A DNA stretch of 64,000 nucleotides, from positions 2,926,501 through 2,990,500 of the forward strand of contig NZ_FNLB01000006.1 of NCBI RefSeq assembly GCF_900104145.1. The letters are read 5' to 3'. Under the pieces are notes generated by a model. The model was not told the origin of the DNA. It saw only the letters and a program-made list of their open reading frames with translations, and searched no databases. This document shows, piece after piece, positions 1 to 8,413 of the stretch (positions within the stretch are counted from its first letter, which is position 1; each line of letters opens with the position of its first letter). The DNA is from Pseudovibrio sp. Tun.PSC04-5.I4. Its GTDB lineage: Bacteria; Pseudomonadota; Alphaproteobacteria; Rhizobiales; Stappiaceae. The position numbers and the translations under genes were made by a program.

Positions 1-697
1 CAAAAGCACCCTGCAGGTGAATTTCCGCAGATGGGAAGGGGAGGCCAAGCTGCTTTTGCGTATCAAGCGTTTTGGAGAGGAGGCTCACCGTTTCGCTTCG
101 AGCCAATGCAACAGCAGTGCCCAATTCAGCAACTTGCGCTTCTATCGCATCCAGATATTCAGGCGTTCCGTTTTCGGATAACAGGCGATTGCGCTGGCGC
201 AGAGCTTTCTCGAAACTTGCAACGCTGCGACCATGAGATGGATTAAGAGAGAGAACCAGACGATCAAGGAATTTGCGGCGATCGGAAGCGGAGCCGGTAA
301 ATAACCCATCCATGGACGGGACCAACCAAAGAACCCGAAGGTATTCCAGTAAAGCTTCCGAAGAGCGTGCTTCTTCTCCATCGATGCGGACGCGGCGGCC
401 CGGTTCTCCAGCAATCAGGCCAGTACCCATGCGTGTCTCACCATATTCGCCGTCGAATATAGCACTCACAGCCCAACCACCGGCGCCATCTGCACGCGCA
501 ATATCGCTCAATGTTGCGCGGCGAAGTCCACGGCCAGCGGATAGGAACGAAATGGCTTCGAGAATATTCGTTTTGCCCGTGCCGTTATCGCCGACGAAGG
601 CGATCATTCGACTATCCAGCTGCACACTCGTTGCGCTGTAGTTCCGAAAATCCGTTAGCGCGAGGCGAGAAAGCGCCACAGGCACTGGATCCGACAT
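1..697 (-). CDS. recF: RecF, DNA replication/repair ATPase (3' end outside window)
   Basis: RecF is an SMC-like ATPase that works with RecO and RecR to load RecA at gapped DNA. Reading leftwards from the ATG at 697 gives 232 codons that run off the window, against about 370-380 for the usual protein. The N-terminus holds the RecF start pattern (LALTDFRNY) and a P-loop GDNGTGKT at residues 36-43, followed by NILEAISFL, then LVPSMDGLFTGSASDRRKFLDRL and a coiled-coil-like stretch. A ribosome site (GAAGAGAG) lies just upstream. It follows dnaN on the same strand but after a clear terminator, so it probably has its own promoter or depends on read-through. Identification is very secure; only the missing C-terminus, with Walker B and signature motifs, cannot be checked. 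Confidence 0.97.
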   Translation of the reverse strand, partial: MSDPVPVALSRLALTDFRNYSATSVQLDSRMIAFVGDNGTGKTNILEAISFLSAGRGLRRATLSDIARADGAGGWAVSAIFDGEYGETRMGTGLIAGEPGRRVRIDGEEARSSEALLEYLRVLWLVPSMDGLFTGSASDRRKFLDRLVLSLNPSHGRSVASFEKALRQRNRLLSENGTPEYLDAIEAQVAELGTAVALARSETVSLLSKTLDTQKQLGLPFPSAEIHLQGAF

Positions 698-724
698 TCA
701 GGCTCTCTTCAATTACATTCGGGG

Positions 725-759
725 AAGAAAAATGCCCTCAATCTTTTGGATTGAGGGCA
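725..759 (-). terminator. Rho-independent terminator after dnaN
   Basis: An 11-bp perfect stem (TGCCCTCAATC) with a short loop lies 6 bases beyond the dnaN stop. On the minus strand it is followed by TTTTTCTT. It separates dnaN from recF. Confidence 0.88.
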
Positions 760-765
760 CAGCAC

Positions 766-1884
766 TTAAACGCGCATTGGCATCAAAACATAAATGGCGT
801 CATCGCTACCATCATCACGGATAAGGGTAGGTGAGCCGGAATCTGCCAGTGTGAAGAGAGCCGTATCCGCTTCCAACTGTGCTGCGATATCGAGCAGGTA
901 TTTGGAGTTAAAGCCGATCTCGAATTCTTCGTTATCATATTCAACAGCAACTTCTTCCGTTGCAGTTCCGGAATCCGGGTTCGTGACAGTCAGAACGATT
1001 TTACCTTCGCTCAGAGAGAGCTTTACCGCACGGCCTCGATCAGACGCGATAGTAGAAACGCGATCAACAGCTGCTTTGAAAGCGTCACGATCAACGCGCA
1101 GCTCTTTGTCATTGCCCTTCGGAATAACGCGATCGTAATCCGGGAAGGTGCCATCAATCAGTTTGGATGTCAGAATGATTGCGCCGATGGTAAAGCGGAT
1201 TTTAGTTTCGGAAATCTCAACTTTGATCTCAGCTTCTGGATCGTCAAGAAGCTTCTGGATCTCACCAACGGTTTTGCGCGGTACGATGATACCTGGCATA
1301 CCTTCGGAGCCTTCAGGTGCCGTAAGTTCAGCTTGTGCAAGACGGTGTCCGTCTGTTGCAACAGCACGGAACCGCAGGCCACCATCCACCTCTAAAGTGT
1401 GCATGTAAATGCCGTTGAGGTAGTAGCGTGTCTCTTCGGTAGAGATTGCAAACTGAGTGCTATCGATCAATTTGCGAATGCCACCAGCTGTCATTGTGAA
1501 GCTGTGGGAGAATTCGCCAGCTGTCAGATCTGGAAAATCAGTCACTGGAAGAATCTGCAGCGCGAAACGAGAGCGTCCGGCGCGAATTTCCATTGTGCTG
1601 TCATCACCAGAAGTTTCCAAAACCACTTGTGATCCATCTGGCAGCTTGCGAACAATCTCATAGATCATGTGCGCTGGTATTGTGGTTGCGCCCGGCACTT
1701 CCACAACGGCTGCAATGCTCTCTACAACTTCCAAATCAAGGTCTGTTGCTTTTAGATTCAGATCGCCACCCTCAGCCTGCAACATCACGTTGGAGAGGAT
1801 CGGAATGGTGTTACGCCGTTCGACCACACGGTGTACGTGAGTCAGAGACTTCAAAAGCTCGGTCCGCTCAAGGGTCACTTTCAT
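766..1884 (-). CDS. dnaN: DNA polymerase III subunit beta (sliding clamp)
   Basis: This is the ring-shaped processivity clamp of the replicative polymerase, which also recruits other clamp-binding proteins. The 372-residue product has the normal family length and three repeated clamp domains (about 1-120, 130-250 and 255-372). The start MKVTLERTELLKSL and the ending YVLMPMRV are typical. The frame stays open upstream to 2019, but only the ATG at 1884 gives the conserved N-terminus, so the extra 45 residues are rejected. It lies between dnaA (256 bp upstream) and recF, the classic dnaA-dnaN-recF order. A hairpin terminator follows the stop directly. Confidence 0.97.
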   Translation of the reverse strand: MKVTLERTELLKSLTHVHRVVERRNTIPILSNVMLQAEGGDLNLKATDLDLEVVESIAAVVEVPGATTIPAHMIYEIVRKLPDGSQVVLETSGDDSTMEIRAGRSRFALQILPVTDFPDLTAGEFSHSFTMTAGGIRKLIDSTQFAISTEETRYYLNGIYMHTLEVDGGLRFRAVATDGHRLAQAELTAPEGSEGMPGIIVPRKTVGEIQKLLDDPEAEIKVEISETKIRFTIGAIILTSKLIDGTFPDYDRVIPKGNDKELRVDRDAFKAAVDRVSTIASDRGRAVKLSLSEGKIVLTVTNPDSGTATEEVAVEYDNEEFEIGFNSKYLLDIAAQLEADTALFTLADSGSPTLIRDDGSDDAIYVLMPMRV

Positions 1885-2064
1885 GCGAAACGTCCATTCT
1901 TCTGGGCGGAATATCGCTTCAACTCTGCGAAACCCGCGAATAACTAATACAATTTGCCCATTTACGCGTGCAAACCTTACAGAGGGAATGCACAGCCCCT
2001 TTACGCTAGGCTTGACCACCTGCGGGGTCGTTCAAATTGCACGTTTAAGGTTCAAAATGCAAGA

Positions 2065-2086
2065 GGGGCGCTGCAAGCAGCACCCC
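2065..2086 (-). terminator. Hairpin downstream of dnaA, possible terminator
   Basis: GGGGCGCTGC and GCAGCACCCC form a 10-bp stem with one mismatch and an AA loop, 55 bases after the dnaA stop. The run after it on the minus strand is only moderately T-rich (CTCTTGCATTTTG). I see no clear DnaA box in the dnaA-dnaN gap. Confidence 0.45.
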
Positions 2087-2140
2087 AATAATCACTAAAT
2101 TCCTACTAGATGCCTACACTCTTTCCAGAATGAACACCAA

Positions 2141-3610
2141 TTAGGAGTCCAGCATGCGCTTCAACAGCTCCAACTCTTGTGCAAGGCCATTATCTGCCTT
2201 GGAAAGTTGTTCAATTTTACGAACGGCGTGAAGCACTGTTGTGTGGTCACGGTTCCCGAAACGACGGCCGATCTCTGGCAGAGAACGCGGTGTCATCATC
2301 TTAGCTAAATACATAGCGATTTGACGAGGGCGTACAATGGTCCTAGTTCGACGCGCGGAAAGCAAATCCGCCTTGGAAACGTTGTAGTGCTTGGAAACAA
2401 TGCGCTGAATATCTTCGATCTTCACGCGGCGCGGTTCAGCAGCACGAATGAGGTCACGCAGTGTGATTTCAGCCATTTCCATCGTAACTGGAGAATTGGT
2501 CAGCTGGTTATGCGCAACAAGACGGTTCAAAGCACCTTCAAGATCACGACCTGAAGACGTTACGTTGCGCCCAACATAATCCAAAACGGCCTCTGGCACG
2601 GTAAAATTCGGATAGGCGCGCTGTTGAGTACGCATACGATCATCAATGATCGCACGACGCAGCTGAAAGTCCGGCTCGGAGATATTTACCACCAAACCAC
2701 CTGCTAGGCGGGAGCGAACGCGGTCATCCAGGCTTTCCAATTCAGCCGGAGCGCGATCAGCTGCAACAACAACCTGACGGGCACCATCAATCAATGCATT
2801 AAGAGTGTGACAGAACTCCTGCTGCACTTGCTTACCGTGAAGAAATTGCATGTCATCGATCAGCAAAAGATCGATAGAACGTAGAGTTTCCTTGAAGGAC
2901 ATTGCAGATTGCGCTTGAAGAGCAGCAACAAAGCGGTACATGAAATGTTCTGCAGTCAGGTATAAGACGCGCCGGCCAGACATACGAGCCTGATTTGCAA
3001 TTGCCTGCATCAAGTGGGTCTTACCAAGACCGACAGATGCATGAAGATAGAGTGGGTTAAAAGTTACAGTACCGCCGCCAGCAATCTGTTTTGCAGCAGC
3101 AAGCGCTAGAACGTTGGATTCACCTTCAACAAAGCTTTCAAAAACGTATTTCGGATCGAGAGAAGCACCTTCCAGCACATCCCTAGACGTAGGATCTACC
3201 CGACCTGAACGACCACCCATCATGAAAGGTGAAGGTGAAGCTGCGCGCATACCAATAGGGTCATTTACCTGAATTGGACGCATGTCAGTTGTTTTGCCAC
3301 CCATTGCAGGGCGCGCAGCTGGTTTAGCTGCTGCAGGACGTGGACGAATTGCGCCACGAACTGTGAGTTCGATTTTTAGAATTTCATCGCACTCATTCTT
3401 CCAAAGACCCATAAGTCGGTCTGAGTAATGAGATTGGATCCACTGCTTTAGAAACCGGGTAGGCACGGACAAACGGACGGTTCCGTTGTTGTGCCCTTCC
3501 ATATCTACGCGTGCAAACCAGCTCGTGAAAACGTCTTCACCCAGTTCCGCACGTAGACGCTTCTTAACGCGATCCCATTGCTCCGGTCCCGGAGCTTCCT
3601 GAACGTGCAT
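2141..3610 (-). CDS. dnaA: Chromosomal replication initiator DnaA
   Basis: DnaA is the AAA+ ATPase that binds origin DnaA boxes and melts oriC. From the ATG at 3610 it is 489 residues. Domain I is at about 1-85, then comes a variable Pro/Ala-rich linker (about 88-145). The AAA+ core has Walker A GLGKTHL (about 194-200) and Walker B LLIDDMQFL. The C-terminal DNA-binding helix-turn-helix carries the signature around GNRDHTTVLHAVRKIE. The start is set by a strong AAGGAGG site just before 3610; the open frame upstream to 3676 has no such site. Identification is certain. Palindromes and a plausible promoter lie upstream. Confidence 0.98.
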   Translation of the reverse strand: MHVQEAPGPEQWDRVKKRLRAELGEDVFTSWFARVDMEGHNNGTVRLSVPTRFLKQWIQSHYSDRLMGLWKNECDEILKIELTVRGAIRPRPAAAKPAARPAMGGKTTDMRPIQVNDPIGMRAASPSPFMMGGRSGRVDPTSRDVLEGASLDPKYVFESFVEGESNVLALAAAKQIAGGGTVTFNPLYLHASVGLGKTHLMQAIANQARMSGRRVLYLTAEHFMYRFVAALQAQSAMSFKETLRSIDLLLIDDMQFLHGKQVQQEFCHTLNALIDGARQVVVAADRAPAELESLDDRVRSRLAGGLVVNISEPDFQLRRAIIDDRMRTQQRAYPNFTVPEAVLDYVGRNVTSSGRDLEGALNRLVAHNQLTNSPVTMEMAEITLRDLIRAAEPRRVKIEDIQRIVSKHYNVSKADLLSARRTRTIVRPRQIAMYLAKMMTPRSLPEIGRRFGNRDHTTVLHAVRKIEQLSKADNGLAQELELLKRMLDS

Positions 3611-3669
3611 GCTCGCCTCCTTGCAACGTTGAGTATTCCGCCACAGATACTCAACTATCAATTCTGTTG

Positions 3670-3686
3670 AACTCATTTAATGAGTT
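3670..3686. promoter_or_regulatory. Inverted repeat in the dnaA leader
   Basis: AACTCAT-TTA-ATGAGTT is a perfect 7-bp-arm dyad about 60 bases before the dnaA start. If the promoter proposed at 3703-3730 is right, it lies in the transcribed 5' leader and could fold or bind a regulator. The function is unknown. Confidence 0.4.
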
Positions 3687-3702
3687 TTAGTTGTACTGGG
3701 CA

Positions 3703-3730
3703 CTTATATGTTTGGTTGTCGATTCGACAA
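3703..3730 (-). promoter_or_regulatory. Candidate dnaA promoter overlapped by a 15-bp palindrome
   Basis: On the minus strand TTGTCG (3725-3730) and TATAAG (3703-3708) are separated by 16 bases, a fair -35/-10 pair pointing to dnaA, with a start near 3696. The -35 lies inside the perfect palindrome TTGTCGATTCGACAA (3716-3730). The palindrome contains GATTC, a GANTC site, the target of the alphaproteobacterial cell-cycle methylase CcrM. Motifs are seen directly; the regulatory role is inferred. Confidence 0.45.
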
Positions 3731-3789
3731 AAACATTACACCGGTGCGACGCCCACACACCGTTGCTAAATTCTAATATTTCTTGGGAG

Positions 3790-4224
3790 CTAACCTTGGC
3801 TCCAAGGAAGGCCTTCAGCCTTCCACCCAGAAACTGAGCCTCGATGACCTTCAGCATCATGACTACCTTCAAAGCCTTCTGCTACGTTGTAGCAGTTTTT
3901 ATAGCCCAAGGTTGTCATCGCTATGGCTGCTGCCTTACTCCGCACTCCGGAGCGGCACAAAAAGTAGATTGCAGCGCTTTGGTCAAGTCCTTTTTGCTTC
4001 AGAGCATCAGAAAGTTGCATCGTAAAGCCTTCATGAGGCCCATTTGATGGAAATCCGTGCCATTCGGCAAGCATCACTTCTTTGCTCAGAGCGGAGAGGT
4101 CAGGTATGCCAACAAAAGTCCATTCAGCATTCGTTCTTACATCAACAAGTGCTGCAGAGCTTTCAGCTTTCAAGCTCTCGAATACGTCTGTAACGCTTCG
4201 ATCGCCTGCATATGCTTCGTGCAT
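3790..4224 (-). CDS. Rhodanese-like sulfurtransferase
   Basis: This is a single-domain rhodanese of about 144 residues. It shows the rhodanese pattern ALVDVRTNAEW (about 25-35) and an active-site loop CRSGVRSKAAA whose cysteine (about residue 90) would carry the persulfide. The glycine-rich ending and conserved GF.G residues also fit. The ATG at 4224 has GGAAG at a good distance; the ATG at 4236 is the alternative and the frame is open to 4266. The gene lies alone between rpsT and dnaA on the same strand. The substrate cannot be told from sequence; thiosulfate:cyanide sulfurtransferase activity is the generic expectation. Confidence 0.88.
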   Translation of the reverse strand: MHEAYAGDRSVTDVFESLKAESSAALVDVRTNAEWTFVGIPDLSALSKEVMLAEWHGFPSNGPHEGFTMQLSDALKQKGLDQSAAIYFLCRSGVRSKAAAIAMTTLGYKNCYNVAEGFEGSHDAEGHRGSVSGWKAEGLPWSQG

Positions 4225-4902
4225 TGAAACTTCCATTATAAACCTAGACGCATTCCGTAAACTCACCCAACTGAGTGTGTCACTAAAAAGGACTCAAAAT
4301 CGAATTTATAGAAAAATCAAAAAGGAAAATCGACAACAGTAGAAAATCAACGTAACAAATCTTAAAATCCAGATTGTAATTACTATGAACTACAACATCT
4401 AGACTATATGCTTTCTGATCAACTATGCCCGACTCTGGTTCGATTCTTCTAACTTGTATGCTGGGATCGGGTAGTAACCCGACTTCTTCTTGACCATACA
4501 CAGCCGATTTTGGTCCCGCAATAGCGGAAAGTTAACAAAACGCAAATGCCCTTCTCTCACTCAAGGTCAAACCAGTTTGTCGTCAACGGTAAAGATCAGC
4601 AAAAAGCAGTGAACTCAACAACTTTCTTGATATGGGCTTGGTTAATGGCGGGTCGGAGTAGCAAACGAAAAAAAATTATTCGCCAATCGCTTGACTCGCC
4701 AAGAATCCTCTTAAATGTGCTGCGACAAAATTAACCTAGATCTAACCTGTTGTTTTTTTTGATATTTCCTTGTCAGGCTTCGGAACTATTCCACAGGCTA
4801 CTCGCCAAGAAAATGCCCCAGTTCTATCGTAGGGTAAAGATATGCAGCTAATAAAAAAGCCCGGCCATAAGACCGGGCTTTTTTAGTCCAAAAAAATTTG
4901 GA
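4225..4902. other. AT-rich gene-free stretch between rpsT and the rhodanese gene
   Basis: This 680-bp gap is one of the longest in the window and clearly more AT-rich than its flanks. It holds a small hairpin TCGGGT-AGTA-ACCCGA (4467-4482) followed by CTTCTTCTT, which could end a short plus-strand transcript, and the rpsT terminator at its right end. An open frame at 4546-4734 (62 codons) has no ribosome site and no recognisable protein features. No tRNA, DnaA-box cluster or known RNA family is evident. Confidence 0.5.
4853..4884 (-). terminator. Terminator after rpsT (bidirectional shape)
   Basis: AAAAAAGCCCGG and CCGGGCTTTTTT form a strong GC stem flanked by A and T runs on both sides. It is placed 18 bases after the rpsT stop. 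It could also stop transcripts entering from the plus strand. Confidence 0.92.
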
Positions 4903-5169
4903 TTAGGCGCCGAGTGCCTTGATGCGTGCGTTCAAACGGGAAACTCTGCGTGATGCAGTGTTGCCGTGGAATACGCCTTTAGAGGATGCACGCATGATTT
5001 CAGGCTCTGCAACTCTAAATGCTTCAATAGCAGCTGTCTGGTCGCCCGAGACAATTGCTTCTTCCACTTTACGTACGTAAGTGCGAACGCGGCTACGACG
5101 AGCCTTATTAGTGACCGTTTGGCGAGCAATTTTACGTGCTGCCTTCTTGGCCGAAGGGGTGTTGGCCAT
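4903..5169 (-). CDS. rpsT: 30S ribosomal protein S20
   Basis: This small basic protein of the 30S subunit binds 16S rRNA early in assembly. It has 88 residues, the normal length, begins MANTPSAKKAARKIARQ and is rich in lysine, arginine and alanine throughout, as S20 always is. AGGACAG lies before the ATG. A strong terminator follows it. The gene is monocistronic between the enoyl-CoA hydratase gene and the dnaA region, a position often seen for rpsT in alphaproteobacteria. Confidence 0.98.
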   Translation of the reverse strand: MANTPSAKKAARKIARQTVTNKARRSRVRTYVRKVEEAIVSGDQTAAIEAFRVAEPEIMRASSKGVFHGNTASRRVSRLNARIKALGA

Positions 5170-5346
5170 GGGCTCTGTCCTGATCTGTCAGTAAAAACTG
5201 TTTTCAAATCGCAAACGAGGCCGCCCAAAGCCGCCCCGGTCAAACGAATTCGGCGACGAAACAGACCCGCCACCGGTTGTGAGCGCTTATAGTTGGGAGT
5301 AATCGGCTCGTCAATAAAAAAAGGAATAGACCTGATTAAAAACGAA

Positions 5347-6120
5347 CTATCCGTCTTCAAATTCAGGTTTTCTCTTTTCGATGAATGCCTTCATACCCTC
5401 TTTTTGATCGCTGGTGGCAAACATAGAGTGGAACAAGCGACGCTCAAAACGAATCCCCTCAGCAAGAGTTACCTCATAGGATCTGTTTACACTTTCCTTT
5501 GTCATCATAACAATCGGAGTCGAGAAACTTGCAATCTTTTCAGCAACTTTGAGTGCTTCTGCCAATAGGTCAGCTGTTGGAACGACACGTGATACCAGCC
5601 CTGCGCGCTCTGCTTCAGCGGCATCCATCATTCGGCCTGTCAAGCACATTTCCATGGCTTTTGACTTACCAACAAGCCTTGTTAATCTCTGTGTACCGCC
5701 TGCACCTGGCATAACGCCTAGTTTGATCTCTGGTTGTCCGAACTGCGCCGATTCTGCTGCCAAAATGAAATCACACATCATTGCCAGTTCACAACCGCCG
5801 CCCAACGCGAAGCCAGAAACAGCCGCTATGATGGGTTTACGCTTTTGTGCGATCTGGTCCCAACTGGTGATGAAGTCCATCAGGTAGGTCTGCGGATAAT
5901 CGTATTCCGCCATCACCTTAATGTCTGCACCTGCTGCAAATGCCTTTTCAGAACCTGCAATAATCATCGCACCGATTTCCGGATCACGATCAAATACGTT
6001 CAACGCTTCATCAAGCTCAGCAATTAGATCGCTGTTCAAGGCATTTAGTACTTTGGGTCGGTTAAGCGTGATCAGGCCAACCTTGCCGCGTGTCTCAACC
6101 AGAATATTCTCGTAGGACAT
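5347..6120 (-). CDS. Enoyl-CoA hydratase (crotonase family)
   Basis: It is predicted to hydrate trans-2-enoyl-CoA to 3-hydroxyacyl-CoA in fatty-acid or amino-acid breakdown. The product is 257 residues, the typical single-domain crotonase size. Both catalytic glutamates of the classical enzyme are present, in GGGCELAMMCDF and QPEIKLGVMPGAGGTQRL, and the oxyanion-hole pattern (AFAAGADIK) is intact. The ATG at 6120 is chosen because GGGAGG lies just before it; the frame is open to 6186. It lies 89 bp downstream of mtnA on the same strand. The hydratase assignment is firm for the family, but chain-length preference is not visible. Confidence 0.93.
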   Translation of the reverse strand: MSYENILVETRGKVGLITLNRPKVLNALNSDLIAELDEALNVFDRDPEIGAMIIAGSEKAFAAGADIKVMAEYDYPQTYLMDFITSWDQIAQKRKPIIAAVSGFALGGGCELAMMCDFILAAESAQFGQPEIKLGVMPGAGGTQRLTRLVGKSKAMEMCLTGRMMDAAEAERAGLVSRVVPTADLLAEALKVAEKIASFSTPIVMMTKESVNRSYEVTLAEGIRFERRLFHSMFATSDQKEGMKAFIEKRKPEFEDG

Positions 6121-6209
6121 GTGTCCCTCCCATAAATTTAACTCGAGATTCTGCTCTAACATTGGGGAGTGACGGCTCAGCGGCAAGGTAGCCGTTTGTC
6201 GTAGTTCCG

Positions 6210-7316
6210 TTAGACTGCTTCCTTTGCCTCTTCAGGAAAAAGGCCTGCAAGTCCTTCTTTGCTCGCGCTGCAAACACCTCTTTCCGTGATCAGTGCTGTC
6301 ACATATTTGGATGGAGTGACATCAAACGCGAAATTGGAAAGCGGCGTTTCAGCTGGGCAGATGCGGACTTTCTCAACATTACCCGAGGCAGTCTCTCCTG
6401 AAATCCAGGCGACTTCCTCACCATCGCGCTCCTCAATCGGAATTTCCTTCACCCCATCTGCCACTGTCCAATCAATGGTGGAGGAAGGCAGGGCTACATA
6501 AAACGGAACACCGTTGTCATACGCAGCGAGTGCTTTCAGGTAGGTGCCGATTTTGTTGCAAACATCACCATGGGCCGTCGTTCTGTCGGTTCCAACAATG
6601 CACATGTCCACCATATCGTGCTGCATTAGGTGGCCACCAGCATTATCAACCAGCAGCGTATGCGGCACACCGTGCTGACCAAGTTCCCAAGCCGTTAGAC
6701 CGGCACCCTGATTACGTGGACGGGTTTCCTCCACCCAGACATGAACTTTGATGCCCTTGTTGTGTGCCTGATAAATTGGCGAGGTTGCGGTTCCCCAATC
6801 AACGGTCGCTAACCAACCCGCGTTGCAGTGGGTTAGAATGTTGACTGGCTCTCCATCTGGCTTTTGAGCAGCAATCTCTTCGATCAGCTTCAAACCGTGC
6901 TGCCCAAGCGCTTTATTGCAAGCGACGTCAGCATCATTAATCTCAGTGGCACGGTTCCAAGCTGCCTTTGCGCGCAATTCCGAGGCCAATGGGGAAAGCA
7001 GTTTACGCATATCATTAAGGGCCCAGCGCAAATTGATAGCTGTTGGTCGGGTCGCATGGAGGACCTCCCACGCGTTATCCAGTGCTGCATCGCTTGGGTC
7101 TCGGGCCATTTCAAGAGCCACTCCGTAGGCTGCAGTTGCACCGATCAGCGGAGCACCACGAACCCACATATCTTGAATGGACGTGGCAGCGTCTTGTAGA
7201 TTGTTGAGTTCAACCTCTACGAACTGATGGGGCAAACGCGTCTGATCGATGATCCCAACTGATTTCCCAATCTCCAACGGCCAAATGGAACGGTAAGCTT
7301 TACCAAGAACCTTCAT
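6210..7316 (-). CDS. mtnA: S-methyl-5-thioribose-1-phosphate isomerase
   Basis: MtnA converts 5-methylthioribose-1-phosphate to the ribulose form in methionine salvage. It belongs to the eIF2B-alpha/MtnA fold. The 368-residue product has the RGAP motif at 53-56, the catalytic cysteine at 164 in THCNAGWLAT, the catalytic aspartate at 244 in VGTDR and the family block GDVCNKIGTY (251-260). These features separate it from eIF2B paralogues and ribose-1,5-bisphosphate isomerase. The start at 7316 is set by GGAG nine bases upstream; the frame is open to 7388. No other mtn gene is nearby, so the rest of the salvage or shunt pathway must lie elsewhere. Confidence 0.94.
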   Translation of the reverse strand: MKVLGKAYRSIWPLEIGKSVGIIDQTRLPHQFVEVELNNLQDAATSIQDMWVRGAPLIGATAAYGVALEMARDPSDAALDNAWEVLHATRPTAINLRWALNDMRKLLSPLASELRAKAAWNRATEINDADVACNKALGQHGLKLIEEIAAQKPDGEPVNILTHCNAGWLATVDWGTATSPIYQAHNKGIKVHVWVEETRPRNQGAGLTAWELGQHGVPHTLLVDNAGGHLMQHDMVDMCIVGTDRTTAHGDVCNKIGTYLKALAAYDNGVPFYVALPSSTIDWTVADGVKEIPIEERDGEEVAWISGETASGNVEKVRICPAETPLSNFAFDVTPSKYVTALITERGVCSASKEGLAGLFPEEAKEAV

Positions 7317-7555
7317 CGTGACGTCTCCTGCCCATGTAAGCGATATTTTCTGGCAGATTATCGGATAATTCAGGAACTCCATCTGCATTTTCCGAACTGC
7401 GGTTCCTTATCCTCATAAAGTTGAATGAGGTGCACGGTCTTGCACTATCGATTTAGATGAGCCTCCTTCACGTCCTCTTTAATCATGTTGGGTTAGGCTT
7501 CTTCCCTACGTCTAATTACCCTTCAACTTTGCCGGGTTGATGAAAGAGGCTTCCG

Positions 7556-8410
7556 ATGGCTCCACAAAACGCAGAAATACGTGTGATGGATGAAGATGGA
7601 ATTCTGGTCATGCTGGACTGGGCAACTAAACTGGGCTGGAATCCAGGGGATGACGACGCAGCCTCTTACTGCGCGGCAGATCCGGAAGGCTATTTGGGAT
7701 GCTACATTGATAACCAGCTGGTCTCAATTATTTCAGCTGTGCTTTATGGGCAGTCCTTTGGGTTTTTAGGGTTTTACATCTGTCATCCAGATTTTCGTGG
7801 GCAAGGTTTAGGTCGGCTCATGTGGAACGCTGCAATACAGAGGCTGGAAGGGCGTACTATCGGGCTGGATGGCGTGGTTGAACAGCAAGAATTCTACGCG
7901 AAGTCAGGCTTTAAGCTGGTGCATAAAAACATGCGTTACAGTGGCTTATCTGATGTCACTATGCCAATGGATCCGCGCATTTCAATCATCGGCAAAGGCA
8001 TTCTGCCAAGCATAATTGATTATGATCGCAACTATTTTCCTGAGGAACGAGCTCGTTTTCTGGAACGCTGGCTGGAGCCGATGAATCCGCAGCGGCACGG
8101 TATTTACCTGGTCGAGAATGGCAGGGTTTTGGGTTATGGGGTTATTCGAGCAGCCCGCGAGGGATTTAGAATAGGACCTTTGGTGGCTGAGACACCTGAA
8201 GGAGCGGATCTCTTGTTTCGCGCGCTCGCTGGCAGTGCCAAGGGGCAAATGGTCAGCATCGACTTGCCGTTACCCAATGAAGCTGCGGCTCAGTTGGCAG
8301 AGCGTTATGAGCTGTCGCCGGTCTTTGCAACAGCCCGCATGTACAAGGGGCAGGACCCGAACCTGCCGCTCGACAACATTTACAGCTTTGCCAGCTATGA
8401 GCTAGGGTAG
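7556..8410 (+). CDS. GNAT family N-acetyltransferase with C-terminal Acetyltransf_18-like domain
   Basis: A 284-residue protein. The N-terminal GNAT domain (about 5-130) has the acetyl-CoA-binding pattern FRGQGLGRLMW at about 82-92. The second half (about 150-280) resembles the extra domain found behind GNAT in YitH-like proteins, with a repeat of the GNAT core (VLGYGVIRAAREGFRIGPLVA). AAAGAGG precedes the ATG. It diverges from mtnA across 239 bp and ends three bases before the stop of the convergent LysR gene. The acceptor substrate is unknown. Confidence 0.85.
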   Translation: MAPQNAEIRVMDEDGILVMLDWATKLGWNPGDDDAASYCAADPEGYLGCYIDNQLVSIISAVLYGQSFGFLGFYICHPDFRGQGLGRLMWNAAIQRLEGRTIGLDGVVEQQEFYAKSGFKLVHKNMRYSGLSDVTMPMDPRISIIGKGILPSIIDYDRNYFPEERARFLERWLEPMNPQRHGIYLVENGRVLGYGVIRAAREGFRIGPLVAETPEGADLLFRALAGSAKGQMVSIDLPLPNEAAAQLAERYELSPVFATARMYKGQDPNLPLDNIYSFASYELG

Positions 8411-8413
8411 GGC

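Noticed and set aside
1885..2019. Longer dnaN start at 2019
   Set aside because: The extra residues are unlike DnaN; the family start MKVTLERTELL is at 1884.
3611..3789. Replication origin beside dnaA
   Set aside because: No clustered TTATCCACA-like boxes are seen here or in the dnaA-dnaN gap, and in many alphaproteobacteria the origin is not next to dnaA.
4430..4460. GGTTCGATTC resembling a tRNA T-loop
   Set aside because: The bases before and after it do not pair as a T-stem and no acceptor stem or anticodon arm is found.
4546..4734. 62-codon open frame in the rpsT-rhodanese gap
   Set aside because: No ribosome site, low-complexity translation and no similarity that I recognise.
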